This document shows positions 1-6,985 of a stretch of 8,063 nt of DNA, in pieces. The DNA is taken from positions 1-8,063 of the forward strand of contig DAOUSV010000064.1 of the NCBI GenBank assembly GCA_030627065.1, read 5' to 3'. Every line of letters starts with the position of its first letter. Positions within the stretch are counted from its first letter, which is position 1. A program made the translations under genes and the position numbers. The stretch is from Piscirickettsiaceae bacterium. GTDB lineage: Bacteria; Pseudomonadota; Gammaproteobacteria; Nitrosococcales; Methylophagaceae. The notes beneath the pieces were generated by a model. It was not told the origin of the DNA. It saw only the letters and a program-made list of their open reading frames with translations, and made no database searches.

Positions 1-105
1 GTGATTTGTTTGGTAGTGATTAGTAGAGAGATATTATCCTTGGGTCATTTTCTGTGTGTTTTTAGTTGGAGTCTAAGGCTGGTGACTATTTTTATGGCCC
101 CCTAG

Positions 106-125
106 ATTCCCGCTTTCACGGGAAT
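106..125. repeat. REP-like palindrome, copy A
   Basis: ATTCCCG (106-112) and CGGGAAT (119-125) form a perfect 7-bp stem around a 6-base loop, followed directly by GACGG. This matches the widespread proteobacterial extragenic palindrome usually read as ATTCCCGC...GCGGGAATGACGG. Related fragments recur at 165-190, 314-322 and 2926-2973, so it belongs to a dispersed family. A role in mRNA 3'-end protection or attenuation is possible but cannot be shown here. Confidence 0.75.
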
Positions 126-190
126 GACGGATGTTTGTAACGGGAGTGACGAGATTTTTTAAGAGAATGACGGATATTTGTAACGGGAGT
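122..190. repeat. Two-unit imperfect direct repeat
   Basis: The 26-base units at 122-147 and 165-190 match at 25 of 26 positions (G versus A at the twelfth base). Each contains GAATGACGG and ends TTGTAACGGGAGT. They lie 43 bases apart, with a 17-base spacer at 148-164. The first unit overlaps the right arm of REP-like copy A, so the repeat looks like a local duplication of the tail of that palindrome. Confidence 0.7.
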
Positions 191-241
191 TTATGTGCAA
201 TAAAGCAATACTGTGAGACCAAAAGGTACGATATTCAACGT

Positions 242-271
242 TTGATAATATATCAGCTAGCTGAATATGAG
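242..271 (+). promoter_or_regulatory. Weak promoter-like site spanning a 12-bp palindrome
   Basis: TTGATA (242-247) and TATGAG (266-271) are separated by 18 bases and resemble sigma-70 -35 and -10 elements (5/6 and 4/6 matches). The spacer contains the perfect palindrome TCAGCTAGCTGA (253-264), which could be an operator. It would drive the glycosyltransferase at 373 with a leader of about 95 bases. AT-rich DNA gives such matches easily, so this is only a candidate. Confidence 0.2.
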
Positions 272-372
272 TTAAACTATTTAAAATTTTATAGTCTAGA
301 CCAGTTTCCATAAGGGATGACGAAACAGAAAATCCTGTGACTTAAGTGGTGGCGGGTATATAAGGAATTATT

Positions 373-1596
373 GTGAAAATTGCCTATTTAGCACCTGAAA
401 TACCGGCTTTATCAGCGACCTTTGTGTATAACGAGATTTTAACGTTAGAAGCAATGGGAACTGAGGTGGTTCCCTTTTCTGTGCATAAACCTTCTGGCGA
501 TATCAATGAGCCTGCGGTTCAAAAATTACAACAAAAAGTACATTGTTTATATCAGCAGCCTTTATTGTCGGTGCTTAAGGATGTTGTGCTTTTATTTTTA
601 ACTCATCCTCAAAATTCATTTAAGGCGTTAATGTTGCTGTTTTCTGATATGTGGACGTTGGGTTTGCTTTCACGAACTTCTTGGGGATTGGGTTATCGCT
701 TTTTATATTCAGCAAATTTAGCTCGCCGTATAATCAAAAATGAGTGTTCACATATTCATGTTCATTTTGCTCATGTGCCGACGGATATTGCGATGTATGC
801 CGCGGTGTTTTCTAATATTAGTTTTAGTGTGACGGCGCATGCGAATGACCTTTTTGAACGAGGCTGGTTATTGTCTGAAAAAGTGTCTCGTTCAGCTTTT
901 TTTGCTACGATTTCGGAGTTTAATCAACGATTCTTAGTTGGACTGGGTGTTGATAAAGAGAAAGTAAAGATCATTCGTTGTGGGGTTGATGCTGATAAAT
1001 TTTCTATGCGATTAGGTTTTGTACGGAATACAAGGGTTAAGCTAGGTCTTGTCGGTCGATTGGTGGAGAAGAAGGGAGTCGATACGCTTATTAATGCGGT
1101 ATCATTATTAAAACAACAAGGCATCTTGTTTGAGCTATATATTGCAGGCTCTGGCCCGTTAGAGGATGAGTTGAAACTGCATGTTCAGCAGCTAGGTTTA
1201 GACAGTGATGAGGTTGTATTTCTTGGTGTTATTGCACATAAAGATGTGGCGGAATTTATAACATCATTAGATGCTTTTGTGTTGCCATGTAAGCAAGATA
1301 GACAGGGTGACATGGATGGAGTACCTGTTGTTTTGATGGAGGCGATGTTATCCGGTGTGCCTGTAATTTCTACCGAGTTGTCTGGGATCCCTGAGTTGGT
1401 GATTAATAAAGAAACAGGTTTGTTGGTGAAACCAAATGATGAACGGGGATTGGCGGATGCAATTATAGCCATTATTAATCAGGATGAATTAAGAGTGAAT
1501 ATGATTAATAATGCTATTTCAAAAGTAAGCAGTGAGTTTTCGCTGGTGGGTAATGTGAAAAAATTATATGAATTACTGAAAGGTGTGAAAATGTAG
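373..1596 (+). CDS. GT4-family glycosyltransferase, exopolysaccharide type
   Basis: Predicted cytoplasmic or membrane-associated retaining glycosyltransferase (407 aa) that moves a sugar from a nucleotide donor to a growing lipid-linked polysaccharide unit. The fold reads as GT-B. The N-terminal acceptor half starts with MKIAYLAPEIPALSATFV and carries the His-rich HIHVHFAHVP region and the TAHANDLF segment seen in colanic-acid/AmsK-WcaL-like enzymes. The C-terminal donor half has GLVGRLVEKKG (R229, K233/K234). It also has DGVPVVLMEAM followed by SGVPVIS and GIPELV; E323 is the second acidic residue of the E-x7-E motif, and the first is Asp (D315), a conservative change. GTG (373) is chosen as start because AAGGA at 362-366 lies 6 bases upstream and translation begins at the typical MKIAYL strand. 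Length is normal for the family. The sugar specificity cannot be read from the sequence. The neighbouring genes suggest a role in the polysaccharide made with the exosortase system. Confidence 0.9.
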   Translation: MKIAYLAPEIPALSATFVYNEILTLEAMGTEVVPFSVHKPSGDINEPAVQKLQQKVHCLYQQPLLSVLKDVVLLFLTHPQNSFKALMLLFSDMWTLGLLSRTSWGLGYRFLYSANLARRIIKNECSHIHVHFAHVPTDIAMYAAVFSNISFSVTAHANDLFERGWLLSEKVSRSAFFATISEFNQRFLVGLGVDKEKVKIIRCGVDADKFSMRLGFVRNTRVKLGLVGRLVEKKGVDTLINAVSLLKQQGILFELYIAGSGPLEDELKLHVQQLGLDSDEVVFLGVIAHKDVAEFITSLDAFVLPCKQDRQGDMDGVPVVLMEAMLSGVPVISTELSGIPELVINKETGLLVKPNDERGLADAIIAIINQDELRVNMINNAISKVSSEFSLVGNVKKLYELLKGVKM

Positions 1597-1661
1597 GTTG
1601 GAATTTATTCCAACTTCCGGCTTTTGCTCAACTGCCCATGTCGGGTTGAAACCCGACCTAC
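1593..1661. repeat. Composite palindromic repeat overlapping the glycosyltransferase stop
   Basis: The outer arms GTAGGTTGG (1593-1601) and CCGACCTAC (1653-1661) are complementary apart from one G-T-type position. Inside are two hairpins: GTTGGAA/TTCCAAC (1597-1603 and 1608-1614, 4-base loop) and GTCGGGTT/AACCCGAC (1640-1647 and 1650-1657). This two-hairpin layout is typical of dispersed REP/BIME-like elements with 'GTAGGTCGGGTT...AACCCGACCTAC' ends. The element includes the TAG stop (1594-1596) of the preceding gene. The hairpins could work as a 3'-end stabiliser, but no T-run follows, so I do not call a terminator. Confidence 0.7.
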
Positions 1662-1693
1662 AGTGTGGATATAGAAGATTGGTTGCAATCCAA

Positions 1694-1730
1694 CTATGTT
1701 TAAATTGACTATAAAAGACGATAAACATAG
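1694..1730. repeat. Perfect 9-bp inverted repeat, possible operator
   Basis: CTATGTTTA (1694-1702) and TAAACATAG (1722-1730) are exactly complementary, with a 19-base spacer. The left arm lies just upstream of the candidate -35 at 1705-1710, and the right arm overlaps the candidate -10 at 1728-1733. This position suits a dimeric repressor site. A hairpin in RNA is the alternative; there is no T-tract to support a terminator. Confidence 0.45.
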
Positions 1731-1733
1731 TAT
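1705..1733 (+). promoter_or_regulatory. Candidate sigma-70 promoter for the GT26-STAS gene
   Basis: TTGACT (1705-1710, 5/6 to TTGACA) and TAGTAT (1728-1733, 4/6 to TATAAT) are separated by the ideal 17 bases. Transcription would start near 1740 and give a short leader of about 28 bases before the GTG at 1768. The site sits between the palindromic repeat and the gene and is overlapped by the 9-bp inverted repeat, so it may be regulated. Confidence 0.4.
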
Positions 1734-1767
1734 TTGGCTGTGAATTTATTGTTATGAGAGATATACC

Positions 1768-2877
1768 GTGCCAGAAAAAGATTTGCAACGTTGTGTTTGG
1801 AATATTCTAGGGCTACCTTTTGATGGCGTTACGTTGTCTGAGGCTGTCGTTCAGGTTGCTGGTGGTGTTGGCGCTTCTGCACGGTTGTTTTTAACAACCC
1901 CAAATCTTAATTTTGTGATTGCAACGCAATCTGATGATGCCTTTTTTCATTCTGTTGTAGATAGTGATTTAAGTATAGCTGATGGTATGCCGCTTATTTG
2001 GGTGGCTAAGTTGTTGGGTATTCCTATTACGGAACGTGTTGCTGGTTCTACATTGTTTGATGAGTTATCACAACAAAAGCATCAAGCCGAAAAGATAAAG
2101 GTTTTTTTCTTTGGAGGGCAGGACGGTGTGGCTGAACTAGCACATTTGAGGTTAAATGAAACAAGCCTTGGAATGGTCAGTTGTGGATTTTATGATCCTG
2201 GTTTTGTTTCTATTGATGCGATGAGTTCGGAGGCTATTATCAATACAATTAATGCGGCTAAGGCTGATTTTATTGTTGTGGCATTGGGCGCGAAGAAAGG
2301 GCAGGATTGGATTCAGAAAAATAGAGAACAATTAACGGCCCCTGTTATTAGTCATTTGGGAGCGGTTATTAACTTTGTGGCAGGTAATGTGGTGCGAGCT
2401 CCGCTTGTTTGGCAACGCTTTGGCTTCGAGTGGCTGTGGCGTATTCGGCAGGAACCTACTTTGTGGAAACGTTATTTATTTGATGGTTTCGCTTTTGTTA
2501 AGTTGATGATGTTTAATGTTATGCCATTGGCAATTTATGATCGCGTATTGAAACGTTCATCTTGTTTTACCGTGCCTTGTGAAATAGAGGTGTTTGCCCC
2601 CCTCAAAAGGGTGATACACCTTTCTGGTAGTTTCCCTCATAATATGATGTTTGGTGTGAAATCTTGTTTTTCTTCTATTGTTGATGAGGAGCAGGGTGAT
2701 GTAATGATTGATTGTTCAAAGCTTGAATATATTGATGGGGCATTTATTGCGACGTTGTTATTATTTCAGCGTTATTTGAATAAGCAACAGCGTTTATTAG
2801 TTTTGAAATCAGTCTCTCTGCGAATTGTACGGGTCTTAAGGTTTAATGCTGTGTTGCAGCGGTTTGATATTGCTTAA
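1768..2877 (+). CDS. WecG/TagA/CpsF (GT26) glycosyltransferase with C-terminal STAS-like domain
   Basis: Predicted inverting glycosyltransferase (369 aa) that adds a sugar, often an N-acetyl-mannosamine derivative or glucose in this family, to a prenyl-pyrophosphate-linked acceptor at the inner membrane face. GT26 signatures run in order from about residue 15 to 245: TTPNLNF (N46), ADGMPLIW (D72), VFFFGGQDG, the GAKKGQDW loop where many members have GxPKQE, HLGAVINFVAGNVVRAP, and FGFEWLWRIRQEPTLWKRY (E221, R225). Residues about 272-369 are not part of GT26. They read as a STAS/anti-sigma-antagonist-like domain: an opening strand ending in HLSG, then MIDCSKLEYIDGAFIATLL, then a strand with LLVLKSVS and a final helix. 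The usual phospho-acceptor Ser/Thr after the Asp is Gly (D323-G324). The GTG start is supported by GAGAG at 1756-1760. It has its own promoter-like site and lies 171 bases after the GT4 gene. Confidence 0.88.
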   Translation: MPEKDLQRCVWNILGLPFDGVTLSEAVVQVAGGVGASARLFLTTPNLNFVIATQSDDAFFHSVVDSDLSIADGMPLIWVAKLLGIPITERVAGSTLFDELSQQKHQAEKIKVFFFGGQDGVAELAHLRLNETSLGMVSCGFYDPGFVSIDAMSSEAIINTINAAKADFIVVALGAKKGQDWIQKNREQLTAPVISHLGAVINFVAGNVVRAPLVWQRFGFEWLWRIRQEPTLWKRYLFDGFAFVKLMMFNVMPLAIYDRVLKRSSCFTVPCEIEVFAPLKRVIHLSGSFPHNMMFGVKSCFSSIVDEEQGDVMIDCSKLEYIDGAFIATLLLFQRYLNKQQRLLVLKSVSLRIVRVLRFNAVLQRFDIA

Positions 2878-2925
2878 ATTCAGATAGCTGTGGTCCATGA
2901 AGTTGTAGGGCTTTTAATGAAGCCT

Positions 2926-2973
2926 GTCATCCCCATGAAAACGGGGGGGAATGACGGTTGGAGCGGGAATGAC
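2926..2973. repeat. REP-like cluster, copy B
   Basis: GTCATCCCC (2926-2934) pairs with GGGG-A-ATGAC (2946-2955), with one bulged A, across an 11-base loop that includes extra Gs. A further half-element GCGGGAATGAC lies at 2963-2973. Both halves belong to the same family as copy A at 106-125. The cluster separates the GT26-STAS gene from the exosortase operon and has no convincing T-run after it. Confidence 0.65.
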
Positions 2974-3055
2974 AGAAATAAGAAGGAATCAGCATGAGAT
3001 GTATGGAGTGAAAACCTATATCTTGAATGATGATCATAATAAATAGGAGTTTAAT

Positions 3056-4579
3056 TTGTTAAGTTTGAAACAAACAGGATTATTGGTTCTTGCACTTACA
3101 TTAGCAGTATTCGCCTATTGGGATGGCTTGGTTGATGCTGTTTTTCGCTGGTCTAATCAAGAAGAATATAGCCATGGGTTTCTGATTCCACTTGTTACGC
3201 TATATATTTTGTGGGAGAAGAAGGCTCTCATTCAATCAGCGATAGGGCCGCCGATGTGGTCAGGATTTGTTGTTGTATTAATTGCCATTGGTGTTTTTAT
3301 TGTCGGTGAAATTAGTGCGCTTTATTTATTAATCCACTATTCATTTGTGTTGTTGTTGATTGGTTTGTCTTTAGTGACGATTGGTCGAGCAACGAAGTAC
3401 ACATACGTTCCTCTATTATTATTGTTATTTGCAATTCCATTACCTTATGTTCTTGAGGTGGTGTTAACCGCGAAACTGCAATTGATCTCGTCCAGTATCG
3501 GTGTGGATTTTATTCGCATGTTCCAAATTCCTGTGTATTTGGAAGGAAATGTTATTGATCTGGGTGTTTATCAATTACAAGTGGTTGAGGCTTGCAGTGG
3601 TTTGCGTTATTTATTCCCATTAATGAGCCTTGGTTTTATTGCGGCTTATTTTTATCAAGCTGCATTTTGGAAGCGTTCGATTGTCTTTTTAGCCACCATT
3701 CCAATTACTATTTTGATGAATAGCTTCCGTATCGGTGCCATTGGTGTGATGGTCGATAATTGGGGAATTTCAATGGCTGAAGGGTTTCTACATGACTTTG
3801 AAGGCTGGATCATCTTCATGGCTTGCTCAGTTATTCTGTTTATCATTGTTTGGTTACTTGAAAAACTGACTAATAAAGGCGGCACATTGGCAAGTGTTTT
3901 TGGCGTTGTGGAAGTCACGTTACCTGATCCTGAAAAACGATATGTAGGACAGTCCTTCTCTAAACCATTGCTAGTCACTATTATTATGCTGTTAATGGCA
4001 ATAGTGCTTACGCAGTTTTTAGATAAGCGGGTTGAGAATACGCCTGGGCATGTTTCCTTTGTTAATTTCCCTATGAAGTTGGATGCTTGGCAAGGTAAAC
4101 ATGACAAGTTAGAACAGCGAGTGATTGATAAGTTGGGAATGACTGATTATTTATTGGCAAACTACAGGAATGATAGTCAGCAGCTGGTGAACTTTTATGT
4201 TGCCTATTATCAATCACAACGTAAAGGTGTTTCGCCACATTCGCCTCGGGTTTGCATTCCCGGCGGTGGTTGGGAAATTTCTGACTTACAACGGATAACG
4301 GCTGGTAACCATCCAATTAATCGTGTGATTATTAAAAAAGGTAATCAGAGACAATTAGTATATTATTGGTTCCAAGGTCATGGTCGCATTGTGGCAAATG
4401 AATACATTAATAAATGGTATTTATTGCAAGATGCGGTATTTAAGAATAGAACAGATGGTGCTTTAGTTAGAGTGGTTACTTCTGTTGGGCCCAATGAAAA
4501 CATTAAAGCTGCTGATCAACGTTTATTAGATTTTATGGCTCAAGCAGAGCCTGAATTAGCAGACTATATTTTAGATTAA
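3056..4579 (+). CDS. xrtD: Exosortase fused to an EpsI domain (XrtD-like)
   Basis: Predicted inner-membrane transpeptidase/protease (507 aa) that recognises C-terminal PEP-CTERM-like sorting signals, cleaves them and passes the protein on to the envelope or surface. Residues about 1-275 form a polytopic exosortase domain of roughly eight membrane segments, with the family's N-terminal EEYSHGFLIP motif (about 36-45). The catalytic triad is complete: C180 in ACSGLRY, R225 in NSFRI and H246 in LHDFEGW. A further membrane segment (about 303-321) leads into a periplasmic EpsI/DUF3485 domain with HSPRVCIPGGGW (H395, C400). The exosortase-EpsI fusion resembles XrtD, the type I associate with VPLPA-CTERM substrates (TIGR04152); the subtype is from memory and less certain than the family. 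TTG at 3056 is chosen as start because AGGAG at 3045-3049 lies 6 bases upstream. It heads a tight operon with the TPR lipoprotein. No clear promoter is visible in 2878-3055. Confidence 0.92.
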   Translation: MLSLKQTGLLVLALTLAVFAYWDGLVDAVFRWSNQEEYSHGFLIPLVTLYILWEKKALIQSAIGPPMWSGFVVVLIAIGVFIVGEISALYLLIHYSFVLLLIGLSLVTIGRATKYTYVPLLLLLFAIPLPYVLEVVLTAKLQLISSSIGVDFIRMFQIPVYLEGNVIDLGVYQLQVVEACSGLRYLFPLMSLGFIAAYFYQAAFWKRSIVFLATIPITILMNSFRIGAIGVMVDNWGISMAEGFLHDFEGWIIFMACSVILFIIVWLLEKLTNKGGTLASVFGVVEVTLPDPEKRYVGQSFSKPLLVTIIMLLMAIVLTQFLDKRVENTPGHVSFVNFPMKLDAWQGKHDKLEQRVIDKLGMTDYLLANYRNDSQQLVNFYVAYYQSQRKGVSPHSPRVCIPGGGWEISDLQRITAGNHPINRVIIKKGNQRQLVYYWFQGHGRIVANEYINKWYLLQDAVFKNRTDGALVRVVTSVGPNENIKAADQRLLDFMAQAEPELADYILD

Positions 4580-4590
4580 GGATAGATGAA

Positions 4591-6975
4591 ATGAAATTAT
4601 TTAAACATACGATAATGGCGGCCCTGTTACTTGGTGCATTAAGTGGCTGTGGCTCTGCTGAAGACAGCGCAGGCAGTTTCATTGAAAATGGTAAGTCATT
4701 ATTAGCAGAAGGTAAGTTTAAAAAAGCACGCCTTGAGTTTAAAAATGCAATTCAAATCGATCCTCGTATGGCTGAACCCTTTTATCAATTAGCACTTATT
4801 GATGAGAACAATCAGAAGTGGAAGGGGATGTTCGCTAATCTAACAACGGCAGAACAGCTTGATCCAACACATTATGATGCCATTGTTAAATTGGGCCAAA
4901 TTCATCTATTAGCAGGCAATTTTGATATTGCAATGGAAAAAGCAGATGGCGTTATTGATGCGGATAAAACAAATGTTTTAGCCTGGGTATTGCGTGCCTC
5001 CGTTAATATGAAGCAAAGCAATTTCACGGCGGCAATGAATGATGTTGAACAAGGATTACTGATTGACTCTAGCAATATTGAAGTACTTTCAGTTAAAACC
5101 TTAGTGTTGCATAAACAAGGTAATACGAAGCAAGCCTTATTGATTTTGGACGATACAATCAAAGCCAACCCTGACGAATTGCCACTGTATATGATCAAGG
5201 TTACTATCTTAGAAGAACAGAAAGACTATGTAGCTATTGAGCAGGTTTATAAAATCTTACAAACAAAGCAACCTGATGCAATGTGGGTGCCTGTTTCTAT
5301 GGCTAAACTATTTAATATGCAAAATCGTTATGATGATGCCAAGCAGGTTTTGCAGCAGTTCATTGAGTCTCATCCAGATGAAGAGAAAGCAAAGTTGTTA
5401 TTGGTATCTCTGGTTAAAAGCAAAGAGCCGAAGCAGGCAATTGTTTTATTAGACCAATATATTGAGCAAGATAATAATAATTTTGATTTACGTTTTGCTA
5501 AGGTGCAGTTGCAGTTAACAGCGGGTGAGCTTGATGCGGGGCTAAAAGAATTGCAACAGATTTCAGACTTAGATCCTGAAGGTAATAGTGGTCGAAAAGC
5601 ACAAATCATGTTGGCGGGGCATGAGTTGCAACAGGGCAATAAAGAGCTTGCTGAAACACAGTTAAAACAAGTGCTTGAAGTGGCACCTGAAGATGAAGCT
5701 GCATTGCTGTTAAATGCTCGAATTCAACTGATTAATAATGATGTTGATGCGGCAGTTACTAGTTTACGTCTTGTTTTACGTAATAATCCAGAATCAGATC
5801 AAGCGATGGTGTTATTAGCTCAAGCTTATATGAATAGTGGTTCTACAGAGTTGGCCGATGATAACTTTCGCCAAGCTTTAGTCGTTAATCCTGGCAATAC
5901 GATTGCTGCTCTTTCCGTCGCTAGGGGGCTATTGAAAGATAAGGAGCTAAATAGGACTGAAGAAGTATTATTGAAAGCATTAGAAAAGACTCCTAAAAAA
6001 GAAACGTTATTACAGGTATTGGCTCAAGTTAAACTATTGATGAAAGATTGGGACGGTACACAAGATATTATTAATACCTTACGTGCTGATTATAAAGGAA
6101 CGGCTGTTGTTCACTATCTTTCAGCCCGTACATCACAAGGGCAGGAACAGTTTTCCGATGCGGTGAAAGAGTATAAGGCTGCATTAGCGATTAGCCCTAA
6201 AATGACGCGAGCACTGCAAGGTTTAGTATTTAGCTCGTTTAAATTAGGTAAGAATAAAGAGTTAGTTACCTATTTGTATCAATTTATAGAGACTAACCCA
6301 GGTCAGTTTGCTGCTTATGCTGTGATATCTGATATATATGCCGGTGATAAATCTTGGGATAAAGCGATTGCTATTATAGAGAAAGGACTTGAAGCTGACG
6401 TCAAGTGGCCAAGTGCTTATAGTCGTTTAGCCTCTATTTATCTGGCACAACAAGATATGGACTTAGCGATAAGTTCATATCAACGTGGTTTGAAGGCTAA
6501 CCCTGAAAATAATGCGCTATCTTTACAACTGGCCTCTGCATTTGAGCAAAAAGGTGATTTTGAACAAGCGAAAATATTATATGAAGCTGTTTTATCAAGA
6601 AATGACAGCATTGATGCCGCGGCAAATAATCTAGCTAGTTTGTTGACGGATCAATTTCGTTCACCAGAGAACTTGAAAAAAGCGGCGGCCTTAGCTGAAA
6701 ATCTTAAAACAGCAACAGAACCCTATTTTCTTGATACCTATGCTTGGGTGAATATTCAATTAGGTCATATTGATAAAGTGGCTGGTATTTTAGAGAACGT
6801 GGTAAAACGGTCGCCGGATGTGGCCGTTTTTAATTACCATTTAGCGGTTTGGTATTTAAAACAAGGCAATAACGATGAGGCTGAAAAATATCTTAAACGT
6901 GCTCAAACATTGGCAGAGAAACAAGGTGATACGGCAACTGGTAACAGTGTAGAGGCTTTACTCTCTGAAATATAG
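4591..6975 (+). CDS. prsT: PEP-CTERM system TPR-repeat lipoprotein (PrsT-like)
   Basis: Predicted outer-membrane lipoprotein (794 aa) made almost wholly of tetratricopeptide repeats. The signal peptide has a Lys-rich start and a lipobox LSGC, with lipidated C20 followed by Gly-Ser. There is no Asp at +2, which favours transfer to the outer membrane by the usual rule. From about residue 30 to the end, helix pairs of about 34 residues recur with TPR-like spacing (for example ARLEFKNAIQIDP, DAVKEYKAALAISP, LAISSYQRGLKANPENN, DEAEKYLKRAQTLAEK). This architecture and the exosortase neighbour match the PrsT family (TIGR02917); I recall typical members as somewhat longer, near 900 aa. It probably acts as a scaffold in export or assembly of the polysaccharide-protein matrix, but no catalytic function is implied. 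The ribosome binding site AAGGAT (4578-4583) overlaps the exosortase stop, and the 11-base gap indicates co-transcription. Confidence 0.9.
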   Translation: MKLFKHTIMAALLLGALSGCGSAEDSAGSFIENGKSLLAEGKFKKARLEFKNAIQIDPRMAEPFYQLALIDENNQKWKGMFANLTTAEQLDPTHYDAIVKLGQIHLLAGNFDIAMEKADGVIDADKTNVLAWVLRASVNMKQSNFTAAMNDVEQGLLIDSSNIEVLSVKTLVLHKQGNTKQALLILDDTIKANPDELPLYMIKVTILEEQKDYVAIEQVYKILQTKQPDAMWVPVSMAKLFNMQNRYDDAKQVLQQFIESHPDEEKAKLLLVSLVKSKEPKQAIVLLDQYIEQDNNNFDLRFAKVQLQLTAGELDAGLKELQQISDLDPEGNSGRKAQIMLAGHELQQGNKELAETQLKQVLEVAPEDEAALLLNARIQLINNDVDAAVTSLRLVLRNNPESDQAMVLLAQAYMNSGSTELADDNFRQALVVNPGNTIAALSVARGLLKDKELNRTEEVLLKALEKTPKKETLLQVLAQVKLLMKDWDGTQDIINTLRADYKGTAVVHYLSARTSQGQEQFSDAVKEYKAALAISPKMTRALQGLVFSSFKLGKNKELVTYLYQFIETNPGQFAAYAVISDIYAGDKSWDKAIAIIEKGLEADVKWPSAYSRLASIYLAQQDMDLAISSYQRGLKANPENNALSLQLASAFEQKGDFEQAKILYEAVLSRNDSIDAAANNLASLLTDQFRSPENLKKAAALAENLKTATEPYFLDTYAWVNIQLGHIDKVAGILENVVKRSPDVAVFNYHLAVWYLKQGNNDEAEKYLKRAQTLAEKQGDTATGNSVEALLSEI

Positions 6976-6985
6976 ATCTGTTTCT

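Larger units (their letters stand above)
1..372. other. Upstream intergenic stretch, no convincing gene
   Basis: I see no supportable gene here. The + frame beginning at base 1 is open for 34 codons to a TAG at 103-105 and encodes a hydrophobic stretch. It could be the C-terminus of an upstream membrane protein, but a run this short is also expected by chance in AT-rich DNA. The rest holds a REP-like hairpin (106-125), a 26-base direct repeat (122-147 and 165-190), a degenerate fragment of the same repeat near 314-322 (GGGATGACG), a 12-bp palindrome (253-264), and the ribosome binding site of the following glycosyltransferase (AAGGA at 362-366). Confidence 0.6.

Noticed and set aside
1..105. 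Frame open from the window edge to TAG at 103-105, a possible C-terminus of an upstream membrane protein
   Set aside because: Only 34 codons. Hydrophobic content is common in T-rich DNA, and an open run of this length is expected by chance in one of the frames. It cannot be decided without upstream sequence.
106..190. Possible CRISPR-like repeat-spacer array from the repeated GAATGACGG units
   Set aside because: There are only two good units, the spacer is 17 bases, one unit is part of a REP-type hairpin, and no cas genes are nearby.
131..313. Open frame of 60 codons on the + strand
   Set aside because: It starts inside the REP-like direct repeat, has no ribosome binding site, shows no domain-like pattern, and its first part is just translated repeat.
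1597..1657. Intrinsic terminator after the GT4 gene formed by the two hairpins
   Set aside because: Stems are good but neither is followed by a T-run, and the structure matches a dispersed REP-like element.
3655..4107. Minus-strand open frame of 150 codons inside the exosortase gene
   Set aside because: It is a shadow of a gene with a complete catalytic triad on the + strand, and it shows no domain features or ribosome binding site.
5237..5452. Short + frame inside the TPR lipoprotein gene
   Set aside because: Overlaps a continuous TPR reading frame in another phase and has no independent support.
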